Below, one piece after another: positions 1-7,419 of a DNA stretch of 49,556 nt. Made by a program: the position numbers and the translations under genes. Source of the stretch: a bacterium (GTDB lineage: Bacteria; UBP4; UBA4092; JAOAEQ01). The notes below the pieces were generated by a model. The model made no database searches, was not told the origin of the DNA, and saw only the letters and a list, made by a program, of their open reading frames with translations. Every line of letters begins with the position of its first letter. The first letter of the stretch is position 1. The DNA is taken from positions 1 through 49,556 of the forward strand of contig JAOAEQ010000024.1 of assembly GCA_026416715.1 (NCBI GenBank), written 5' to 3'.

Positions 1-1
1 T

Positions 2-580
2 GGGGTATTTCGGTTGATTCATATCAGTGCCCTTGGTGCAAGTTCCGACCAACGGTTTCGCTATACCTATTCAAAATGGCTCGGAGAACAAGAAGTTAAA
101 AATAGCGGAATTGATTGGACGATATTCCAACCGTCAATTATGTTCGGAACAGGCGATGAGTTCATCAATAAACTTGCCCGAATCATTCGACTATCGCCGA
201 TTATCCCGATTCTCGGTTCTGGGAAAACCCGATTCCAACCGATTTGGGTTGAAGATATCTGTACCTGCATCCTGAAAGTTTTAGATGATAATACAACTGT
301 CGGAAAAACTTATCAACTTGGCGGTCCGGAACAGCTGACGTATGAACAGCTCATAGATATCCTTATGGCGAAACTCAATAAACGGAAATTCAAAGTGCAT
401 GTTCCGATACCGCTGATACAACCGTTCGTTAACATGATGGAGATGGTTATCCCAAACCCGCCGATTACTACCGACCAACTCGCTTTATTAGCCGTAGATA
501 ATATTACCGCACTGGATGCAGTCAATCACCATTTCGGTTTTCAACCGAAACGGTTACAAGATGTCCTAGACTATATCTAA
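2..580 (+). CDS. NAD(P)-dependent epimerase/dehydratase-like protein (5' truncated)
   Basis: The reading frame is open from the first bases of the window, so this is the C-terminal part of a larger gene; a TTG at 14 is only an internal codon. The text GVFRLIHISALGAS followed by YSKWLGEQ (Y and K four residues apart) is the catalytic strand and helix of an extended or atypical short-chain dehydrogenase. The later QPSIMFG, F-Q-P-I-WVEDI and YQLGGPE segments match the NDUFA9/NmrA-like complex-I-assembly type of NAD-binding protein. The N-terminal GxxGxxG nucleotide-binding motif lies outside the window. An MFS transporter follows 46 bases downstream on the same strand. The substrate cannot be told. 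Confidence 0.8.
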   Translation, partial: GVFRLIHISALGASSDQRFRYTYSKWLGEQEVKNSGIDWTIFQPSIMFGTGDEFINKLARIIRLSPIIPILGSGKTRFQPIWVEDICTCILKVLDDNTTVGKTYQLGGPEQLTYEQLIDILMAKLNKRKFKVHVPIPLIQPFVNMMEMVIPNPPITTDQLALLAVDNITALDAVNHHFGFQPKRLQDVLDYI

Positions 581-626
581 TGTCAAATCAGTGTATTTAA
601 ATTTCGATTTCTAATATCCCTTCATT

Positions 627-1958
627 ATGCCGAGTTACGAAACTTATCAGGAACTAACCCAAACGATGGTCGCGTTCATTGCCGAGCGACCACGAAAAAT
701 GCGATTGATGCTGCGCGATTTGGTTGGAAATGCGCGTGTTCTGGTTATCACCGAACCGTGCTGGAGTATCCCAATCGGGTGGTTTTCAACCTATACGGTG
801 CTATATATGCAAGCGTTGAATCTAACCAAACTCGATATCGGTTGGGTCACTTTCCTATTTGTTGCCGCGCAAATCCCTGCAACGTTAATTGGCGGTTATA
901 TTGCCGACCATTGGGGACGGAAAAGAACTGTAATGTGGTTCGATTTAATCTGCTGGGGTATCCCGTTACTCATCTGGTTATTCGCGAAAACAAAAACGGA
1001 TTTTATTCTTGCAGCGGTGTTTAACGGATTCGCCTGGATCGTTCTGCCGGCATGGTTATGTTTATTTGCTGAAGATATTCCGCCGGAGAAAACCGCAAAT
1101 AATTTCGGATTTTTATATGTCGTGTTCTTTCTTTCCGGCATGTTTGTTCCGGTCGGAGGATATTTCGTAGCTCAATTTGGCACGGAACTTGGCTGCCGCT
1201 TGATGTATGGGCTTGCGCTTATCTTGGTAGCTAGCGGTTTAACGATTCGCTGGATTCATTTAAAAGAACCGAAAAGAAATGTTACGGTTGCCCTGAACCA
1301 ACAGTTCGTATGCAATATGAAAAATAGTTTTTCAGAGTATCTTGCCGCAATGAAATATGGCTGGAATAATTTGACCTTACGCATCCTTTTTTTCGCCGGA
1401 TGTATTGGTGGACTCCAATATACGATCTGGACAACCTTCCAACCATTATACTTAACTGATACGAACGGGCTTCAATTTAACCAAGCGATTATCTCCTGGC
1501 TTCCGCCGGTAAGCGCAATAACGATGATCTTGATTATTTTATTAATCATTCCGCAGGTGCGCGCGAACCAAATAAAATTTTATCTCCGGATAAGCTATGG
1601 GCTTATCGTCTTATCCTCAATTATTTTTCTGCTCATACCAGCAGGTCAATTTCTTCTTCTCTTATTATTTGCTTCTATTTCAGCAGGAGGATTGGGACTT
1701 TTATCTCCCTTACGGGATAGTCTGGTTATGAACAGTTTGACGGAAGACCGATATCGGGCGAAAGTATTGGCAGTGAGCGGACTCGGGGCAATGCTCTTCA
1801 GTCTTCCCGGCGGACCGCTCGGCGCCTCTCTCTATACGTTCCATCCAAAACTACCGTTTATCACGGCATTAGGCCTGCAATGTATCAATTTTGGACTACT
1901 CTGCTATTTACAAAAAGTAAACGCGTGCGGAGTAACGGAGATAGATAATCTGCGCTAA
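627..1958 (+). CDS. MFS transporter
   Basis: This 443-residue integral membrane protein of the inner membrane has about twelve hydrophobic segments. MFS motif A is visible at about residues 89-100 (GGYIADHWGRKR), in the loop between the second and third helices. A longer hydrophilic stretch around residues 215-245 fits the usual central loop between the two six-helix halves. The protein starts at ATG 627 after a roughly 35-residue cytoplasmic N-terminus. The upstream epimerase-like gene is close and co-directional, so the two may be co-transcribed. It converges on the pseudopilin gene with only 33 bases between the stops. Neither substrate nor direction of transport can be read from the sequence. 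Confidence 0.85.
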   Translation: MPSYETYQELTQTMVAFIAERPRKMRLMLRDLVGNARVLVITEPCWSIPIGWFSTYTVLYMQALNLTKLDIGWVTFLFVAAQIPATLIGGYIADHWGRKRTVMWFDLICWGIPLLIWLFAKTKTDFILAAVFNGFAWIVLPAWLCLFAEDIPPEKTANNFGFLYVVFFLSGMFVPVGGYFVAQFGTELGCRLMYGLALILVASGLTIRWIHLKEPKRNVTVALNQQFVCNMKNSFSEYLAAMKYGWNNLTLRILFFAGCIGGLQYTIWTTFQPLYLTDTNGLQFNQAIISWLPPVSAITMILIILLIIPQVRANQIKFYLRISYGLIVLSSIIFLLIPAGQFLLLLLFASISAGGLGLLSPLRDSLVMNSLTEDRYRAKVLAVSGLGAMLFSLPGGPLGASLYTFHPKLPFITALGLQCINFGLLCYLQKVNACGVTEIDNLR

Positions 1959-1991
1959 CGTAAACTCAGGATTTATATCCTCGTTCGAAGG

Positions 1992-2315
1992 TCATGGAAG
2001 GTAAATATCTCCCCGACTTTTCACGCCATTCGTCGGGTCGTAAAGCACCAATCCGGCATCATCTTGTTCATCGGGTCCGTAACTATAATCTATGCCGGTC
2101 TGCGGATTATATTGATATGGATTTCCCCACGGGTCAGCATCGGGGATTTTCGTCAACGATAACGGAGATGTTTTGATCAATCGCAGTTCTGCCATTGCTC
2201 GGGATACTTTCGACCGGGTTATCCCCTGAGAATAGTTGTATATCGCAACCGTGGCAATCAAAGCAATGATAGCGATTACCATTAAAAGCTCAATTAAAGA
2301 AAATCCGCGTTTCAT
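1992..2315 (-). CDS. GspG-like type II/IV pseudopilin, short and solitary
   Basis: The N-terminus MKRGFSLIELLMVIAIIALIA is a textbook prepilin peptidase site: cleavage after Gly4, N-methylated Phe5 and Glu at mature position 5, followed by the hydrophobic assembly helix. The DPWGNPYQYNPQTGIDYSYGPDEQDD segment at about 60-85 matches the C-terminal signature of the major pseudopilin GspG, including the acidic calcium-binding loop. At 107 residues it is shorter than a typical GspG of about 140. No other secretion or pilus gene is in the window, so its partners must be elsewhere. The only usable start is ATG 2315, since an in-frame stop lies a few codons upstream. A terminator-like U-tract directly precedes that ATG and no ribosome binding site is visible. 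Confidence 0.85.
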   Translation of the reverse strand: MKRGFSLIELLMVIAIIALIATVAIYNYSQGITRSKVSRAMAELRLIKTSPLSLTKIPDADPWGNPYQYNPQTGIDYSYGPDEQDDAGLVLYDPTNGVKSRGDIYLP

Positions 2316-2351
2316 AAAAAAGGGCGCAATCGATTCCGTCTAATTGCGCCC
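2316..2351 (-). terminator. Intrinsic terminator-like hairpin after the slipin gene, touching the pseudopilin ATG
   Basis: Read on the minus strand, GGGCGCAAT and ATTGCGCCC form a perfect 9-bp stem with a 12-base loop, followed by six U residues. The next base is the A of the pseudopilin start codon. The slipin gene stop is 35 bases upstream, so the hairpin is placed to end that transcript, or to attenuate read-through into the pseudopilin gene. Confidence 0.8.
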
Positions 2352-2385
2352 GAATATTTATTTTCGAATATGTTCAATCAAACAT

Positions 2386-3252
2386 TTACTTCATTGATTC
2401 GCTCGCATGTTCGATAAACGGTTTCAGTAAGTTGGTAAATTCCATTGGAAGAACGAATTTCGTTGAAGCACTTGCTCCCAACGATTTCAAGGTTTCTAGA
2501 TACTGTAAACTCATCGTTTTCGCATCAATAATTTTTGCTGAATCGTAAATCGTCTTCAATGCTAACGCATATCCTTCTGCGCGCAGGATCGCCGCTTGTC
2601 GGTCGCCTTCCGCCCGTAAAATAGCCGATTGTTTATCTCCTTCAGCGATAGTAATCGTTGCTTGTTTCTTCCCTTCCGCTTCCGTAACGATAGCACGCCG
2701 ATTCCGTTCTGCGGTCATCTGTTTCACCATCGCTTCACTAACATCTTTCGGCGGTAGAATTTCCCGAATTTCAACGGTGGTAACTTTCACGCCCCATCGT
2801 TCTGTAACTTCATCAAGTTTGGTGCGCAGAACGACATTAATCTGTTCTCGTTTCGCAAGTACATCGTCGAGTAGAATATCTCCAACCACCGCACGTAACG
2901 TCGTCGTTGCTATCCCTTGGGAAGCGCCAGCGAAATTCGATACCTGAATAACGCTCCGTTCCGGATCCATAACTTTCCAATAGATTAAGAAGTCGATTGA
3001 AATCGGAGCGTTATCTTTCGTAATACAGGTCTGCGACGGAACTTCGAGGAATAGTTCCCGTAAATCTACCCAAACCGGCTGGTCTATAAACGGAATAAGA
3101 ATAACTAAACCTGGTCCCTTCTGTCCAATACATTTTCCTAAACGAAACACTACCAGTCGTTGGTAATCTCGCACGATCTTGATTGCCATCGACCCGAGCA
3201 TCAACAGAAATAAAAGAACGACAAACCCGATGATAACCGTGATTTGTTGCAT
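2386..3252 (-). CDS. Slipin / stomatin-like SPFH (band 7) protein
   Basis: This 288-residue protein has one N-terminal membrane helix (about 4-25) followed by the SPFH fold, recognisable from RLGKCIGQKGPGLVILIPFID and VDLRE. A C-terminal helical region holds three EG(D/K)(R/K)QA-type repeats (AEGKKQATITIAEGDKQ and onward), typical of slipins. Such proteins oligomerise on the inner membrane and organise membrane microdomains. The gene lies 69 bases downstream of an NfeD-type protease gene on the same strand. This is the conserved slipin/NfeD pairing in which the protease acts on or with the slipin. The start at 3252 is supported by a near-perfect Shine-Dalgarno sequence, AAGGAGGTGA, about ten bases upstream. 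Confidence 0.93.
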   Translation of the reverse strand: MQQITVIIGFVVLLFLLMLGSMAIKIVRDYQRLVVFRLGKCIGQKGPGLVILIPFIDQPVWVDLRELFLEVPSQTCITKDNAPISIDFLIYWKVMDPERSVIQVSNFAGASQGIATTTLRAVVGDILLDDVLAKREQINVVLRTKLDEVTERWGVKVTTVEIREILPPKDVSEAMVKQMTAERNRRAIVTEAEGKKQATITIAEGDKQSAILRAEGDRQAAILRAEGYALALKTIYDSAKIIDAKTMSLQYLETLKSLGASASTKFVLPMEFTNLLKPFIEHASESMK

Positions 3253-3321
3253 ATTCTCAATTCACCTCCTTTATGCAAAAGTTCAATGAAAAATGTACAA
3301 TACTAAATTGGCTATGAAGGA

Positions 3322-4626
3322 TTATACTCTTTCAACCTTAACCCGAAGTCCGTCTAAATCGATAACTCGGATTTTTTCACCACGCGCAATCGGTCCTTGC
3401 TCGGTAAACGCGCTCCATCGTTCACCTAACACCTGCACTTCACCAGCTGGATTCAAATCAACGGTAACTTCGCCGATTGCGCCTATGATACCTTCCTTTC
3501 CGCTGATAGTCTTTCGTCGTTGCGCAAGGAGTCCTTTCGTAATCGCAAACACGAAAAATGCCGTGGTTAAAATAACCATCGTGATAATAACACTTAATGA
3601 TACGCCCATAGAGATATACGGTGCCTCCTTTGTCCCGGCAGGTGAAAAGATTAATAACGAGCCAATAAACAATGAGACAATTCCACCGACCGTAAGCACG
3701 CCATGTGTTGGCGCTTTAATATCCGCAATGAATAACGCTATCCCAAAGAGAATAAGCAGTAATCCCGCTAAGTTAAATGGTAAACTTTCAAATGCGACTA
3801 ATGCGAGAATAATACATATTCCGCCTAGAATACCGGATAAGCCGAATCCCGGACTCGCCAGTTCATAAATTAATCCGTAGATGCCTAAAATAAATAATAC
3901 ATAGGCAACATTTGGATTGCCGAGCGCATGCAAAAATTGTTCGCGAAGTGTCATGGGCACTTCTTTAACCGTAGCATTTTTCGTTGCCAAAGTAATTTGT
4001 TTTCCGAGAACAGTAACCGAGACCCCGTCTAGTTTCGCTAATAGTTCCTGCCGGTCTTTCGCAATAAAATCTACCATCTTTAAGGTAGTCGCTTCTGATG
4101 CCGTGGCGGATACACTCCGTTTAACCGCCGCTTCTGCCCATTGGACATTTCGACCCCGCTGTTCCGCAATACTCCGAATATACGCCGCTGCATCTTCCGT
4201 AATTTTATCCGAAGCTCCTTTTCCGGTCATATCAACCGGATGCGCAGCACCGAGATTAGTTCCCGGCGCCATTGCCACCAGATGCGATGCTACCGCAAGG
4301 AACAACCCCGCTGATGCCGCTCGGCTTCCTGCTGGAGAAACATAGGTTATAACTGGAACTTTACTTGCCAACATTTTCTGGATGATACTCCGCATCGAAC
4401 TATCTAATCCGCCAGGCGTATTCAGCTCCAACACGATACAAACCGCATTCTCTTTTTCCGCAAGTTCAATCCCACGAACGATATATTCCGCAGCAACTGG
4501 ATTAATTATCCCATCTAACCGAATCCAATGTACCACCCCATTACTATCCGAAAAAGCAATCCCACTACATCCGATAATCAATATAGCACCAAATAATACT
4601 CGAAAAAGATATGTATTTTTTTTCAT
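3322..4626 (-). CDS. NfeD-family ClpP-class membrane serine protease
   Basis: The 434-residue protein starts with a signal peptide or anchor (about 7-24). A ClpP/SppA-like protease domain follows, with the ELNTPGG oxyanion region at about 67-73, catalytic Ser105 in RAASAG and a probable base Lys141. Several membrane segments follow (about 235-350), and a C-terminal OB-fold NfeD domain occupies about 370-434. The family forms a Ser-Lys dyad protease that cleaves the hydrophobic C-terminus of its slipin partner, encoded just downstream. The soluble protease half faces the periplasm. The start at 4626 has a modest AGGTGA site. A TATAAT on the minus strand at 4669-4674 could be the -10 of the pair, but no good -35 is visible. 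The length is normal for the long NfeD1b form. Confidence 0.93.
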   Translation of the reverse strand: MKKNTYLFRVLFGAILIIGCSGIAFSDSNGVVHWIRLDGIINPVAAEYIVRGIELAEKENAVCIVLELNTPGGLDSSMRSIIQKMLASKVPVITYVSPAGSRAASAGLFLAVASHLVAMAPGTNLGAAHPVDMTGKGASDKITEDAAAYIRSIAEQRGRNVQWAEAAVKRSVSATASEATTLKMVDFIAKDRQELLAKLDGVSVTVLGKQITLATKNATVKEVPMTLREQFLHALGNPNVAYVLFILGIYGLIYELASPGFGLSGILGGICIILALVAFESLPFNLAGLLLILFGIALFIADIKAPTHGVLTVGGIVSLFIGSLLIFSPAGTKEAPYISMGVSLSVIITMVILTTAFFVFAITKGLLAQRRKTISGKEGIIGAIGEVTVDLNPAGEVQVLGERWSAFTEQGPIARGEKIRVIDLDGLRVKVERV

Positions 4627-4786
4627 AGACTCACCTAAGAATTTATTTCTCAGTATTTACTAGCTGATATTATATGTAGCTAAAAAACTTTAACCTAAGC
4701 GCTAACGGTTGCGCTATTCCCTAACGAGGATAGATCAAAACAATCCGCCCAAAAGTTCGTTTCTACCCAACGTTAGTCGAAAATTA

Positions 4787-4810
4787 TTAAGGATTTATCC
4801 TTATCCTTAA
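4787..4810 (-). terminator. Weak terminator candidate downstream of the hybrid kinase
   Basis: TTAAGGAT and ATCCTTAA form an 8-bp AT-rich stem with an 8-base loop. On the minus strand it is followed by TAATAATTTT, a poor U-tract. It lies about 85 bases after the kinase stop. Position supports a terminator; the hairpin itself is weak. Confidence 0.35.
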
Positions 4811-4893
4811 AATTATTCTTTTCAACTTCTAAACAACCGCTGTTCAGAATTTTTTGCAAGATTTTGGCGTTTCTGCCCTCGAGAACAATATTC

Positions 4894-6978
4894 TTATCTT
4901 CCTGCTAGAATGCGGCGTATCACCTCGCGAACCATTTGGATAGTAAACGGCTTCTCCAGAAATGCGGCCTGCGTTTGCGCTAGGAACTGTTTCGTTTGCG
5001 GATTAATGATATCTCCGGTCATAAACACCAGCTGAGTCACTAGTTCTGGTTTCACCTGCTTAATCTGTTGATATAATGTTTCACCATCTAACCCTGGCAT
5101 TTTTATGTCACTTAACACAATATCATATTCCGTCGCAATAATTTTCCGCAAAGCATCACTACCGTTAGTTGCAATATCAACCTGATGCTGTTCATCGCGC
5201 AACGCTTCCTGCAAGAACATACCGATACTTTCTTCGTCGTCAATAACCAAAATCTTTTTCGGCTGCTGCTGACTTATATCCTTTTCGCTTCTAGTCAACG
5301 TCAACCTCGGTTTCGGTATTCCGTTCTCTTCTAATATTGGTAACTCAATGATAAACTTTGCGCCGTGACCAGGTTCACTCTGAGCAAATATCGTGCCTTG
5401 ATGCTCTTGAATTATTCCATACGCTATCGATAGACCGAGTCCTGTTCCATGACCAGCTTCCTTCGTAGTAAAAAACGGGTCGAAAATTTTCGATAAATGC
5501 TCTGGCGCTATCCCCGGTCCGTTATCAATAAATTCAATTCGCAGCCGATTTTCTTCCGAAACCGCAAATTTGGTGCTAATGGTTAGTTTCCGCTCTACGG
5601 TTATCGGAAGCTGGCTCAACGCCGATTCGGCATTCATAATAATATTCAGGAACACTTGCTGCATCTGATGCGGGTCGAGCATTGTTTTCGGTAAATGTGG
5701 TGTATAGTCGCGTTCTATCGTAATACGATTGACCCGCAATTCGTATTCCCGTAATGCAAGAGTATCTTCGAGCACTTGATGAATATGCGTATAGATTTTT
5801 TCCGGCTTATATGGTCGAGCGAATCCAAGGAGATTCTGAATGATTTTCACTGCCCGTTGCGATTCACGATAGATTTTTTCTATTGCCGGCTTTACACTCG
5901 GGTCAAGTTCTTTCCGCATTAACAGTTCCGCATAACCGAATACGCCGGTTAACGGGTTATTCAACTCATGCGCTACTCCCGACATCAACTGACCTAGCGC
6001 AGCGAGTTTTTCTGATTGTATTAGTTGCTGTTGCATTTGTTTCCATTTCGTAATATCGCGGTTGATATGTACTGCTCCCGTAATTTCGTTCCGGTCATTC
6101 TTTATTGGTATAATGTTGATTTGCAGGGTTTCTCCCCGTTGGATATCATCAAATTCGTTGGTAACCGGTTCTTTGAGCAACATCATTTTATGTTGCTGAC
6201 AATATTCTGGTGGGCGGTTCATTCGTTCAACAATTTCATAACATTTTTTGCCAATAATCTGATGGAACGGAAGACCGAGTTTATCCGCAAACGCACGGTT
6301 CGCCCGACGAATCGTGTAGTTCGTATCCGTAATAAAAACCTCGTCGGGGATAGCATCAAATGTTTCAACCCAATCCTGTTTCGTTTGTTGCATAGATTCA
6401 AAGGTACGCGCATTTTCAATAGCAATTGCAGCATGATTCGCTACCACGACTAAATGCTCTAATTCAGTATCAGTAAATTGTCGTGGTTCTTTGGTATAGA
6501 CTCCGATAATGCCGATTAGGGTATCTCGAACCACTAATGGAGCACCTAGAAAAGAAGAAAAATCAAATCGTGCTCCGTGTCGGAAATAATATTCCCGAGT
6601 AATCGGATGGGTTTTAATATCATTAATTCGCAGGGGTTGTTTCTCGCGAGTGACGTATCCAGCAATACCTTCATTTGCTGGCAATCGTTCAAACACCATA
6701 TCTTGCGGAATCCCAACTTGCGCACCTAATACCAATTCATCTCCTTCAAGTAACCGCAATACACAGATTTCGGTTCGTAATAGTTCTGCGGTAAAAAAAA
6801 CGAGCTGGCTTAATATCTCTTTCAGCGAAAAAGTTGAGGTTAATGTCCAACTTATTTGCGATAAAAACGATAGCCAGATATGGTCTGCTTCCAATTCTTC
6901 AACGCGCGCTTGTAATTGGGCAAGCGTTTTCTGCAAATCAGATTCCGTGATTGTTTTCTTGTTATTTATATCTAGCAT
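4894..6978 (-). CDS. Hybrid sensor histidine kinase (GAF-PAS-HisKA-HATPase-REC)
   Basis: This is a soluble, cytoplasmic hybrid kinase of about 694 residues with no membrane helix. Numbering here counts from an upstream TTG at 6990. The order is a short coiled coil (about 15-36), a GAF domain (about 55-195), a PAS domain (about 205-315) and HisKA with phospho-acceptor His341 in GVAHELNNP. The ATPase domain has an N-box Asn453, G1 DNGPG (489-493), F-box FDPFF and G2 GHGTGLGL (513-520). A C-terminal receiver has Asp584/Asp585, phospho-acceptor Asp628, Thr658 and Lys680, all intact. ATG 6978 is preferred over TTG 6990, though neither has a clear ribosome binding site. No response-regulator gene is adjacent, so it probably feeds an unlinked partner. 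The signal is unknown. Confidence 0.93.
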   Translation of the reverse strand: MLDINNKKTITESDLQKTLAQLQARVEELEADHIWLSFLSQISWTLTSTFSLKEILSQLVFFTAELLRTEICVLRLLEGDELVLGAQVGIPQDMVFERLPANEGIAGYVTREKQPLRINDIKTHPITREYYFRHGARFDFSSFLGAPLVVRDTLIGIIGVYTKEPRQFTDTELEHLVVVANHAAIAIENARTFESMQQTKQDWVETFDAIPDEVFITDTNYTIRRANRAFADKLGLPFHQIIGKKCYEIVERMNRPPEYCQQHKMMLLKEPVTNEFDDIQRGETLQINIIPIKNDRNEITGAVHINRDITKWKQMQQQLIQSEKLAALGQLMSGVAHELNNPLTGVFGYAELLMRKELDPSVKPAIEKIYRESQRAVKIIQNLLGFARPYKPEKIYTHIHQVLEDTLALREYELRVNRITIERDYTPHLPKTMLDPHQMQQVFLNIIMNAESALSQLPITVERKLTISTKFAVSEENRLRIEFIDNGPGIAPEHLSKIFDPFFTTKEAGHGTGLGLSIAYGIIQEHQGTIFAQSEPGHGAKFIIELPILEENGIPKPRLTLTRSEKDISQQQPKKILVIDDEESIGMFLQEALRDEQHQVDIATNGSDALRKIIATEYDIVLSDIKMPGLDGETLYQQIKQVKPELVTQLVFMTGDIINPQTKQFLAQTQAAFLEKPFTIQMVREVIRRILAGR

Positions 6979-7419
6979 AAAACTGGTCAATAAACAAAAC
7001 TATATATGTTTAAGTATCGCATTCAGTCCCGAAGTTGTCAAGTGAAATCGAACGAAAAAGTCAATTTTCTTCTCGGTTTTTATCAAGGAAGTAAATATAT
7101 TTTTTTGGGTCTGCACTTAACTGATGAAGGTGAGAACTGCTATGTATTCTCAATTTTCATAACACCTAATCAAAACCAACAATAAACATTAGACCTGATT
7201 GCGCGTAGCTGAAGTATCATTATTCTTTCAGCAGGTACACCATCCGTTACATCAACGGGTAATTCGAACTCGCGTTTATTTGTCGAGAGAAAAGCATGAA
7301 GATTTCTATATTTCTTAAGAATATTCGTTCTGGTGGTTACCCCGACACAAGACTTGACAAATTTATAGCTATATATTATTATATATATAAAAATTATTGC
7401 ATTTTTATTTGGTGGTTAT
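6979..7419. other. Intergenic region between the divergent kinase and helicase genes
   Basis: About 440 bases without a convincing gene. It holds the helicase promoter at its right end (listed separately). Two small hairpins lie in the middle: GCTGAA/TTCAGC at 7208-7232 and CCGTT/AACGG near 7243-7257. Around these is a tRNA-like impression (a TTCGAA box near 7263) that does not fold into a proper tRNA. The rest is AT-rich and featureless to me. Confidence 0.5.
7354..7382 (+). promoter_or_regulatory. Near-consensus sigma-70 promoter of the helicase gene
   Basis: TTGACA at 7354-7359, a 17-base spacer and TATTAT at 7377-7382. Transcription would start near 7389, leaving a leader of about 30 bases with GGTGG just before ATG 7420. 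This is among the strongest promoters in the window by match to consensus. Confidence 0.75.

Noticed and set aside
3293-3868. 191-residue open frame antisense to the NfeD gene
   Set aside because: Composition is Ser/Pro/Asn/Ile rich with no domain, and it lies opposite conserved membrane segments of NfeD.
7198-7280. tRNA-like region with a TTCGAA box and two small stems upstream of the helicase
   Set aside because: The putative T-loop is out of phase, the anticodon-like stem has a 5-base loop that overlaps the T-stem, and there is no 7-bp acceptor.
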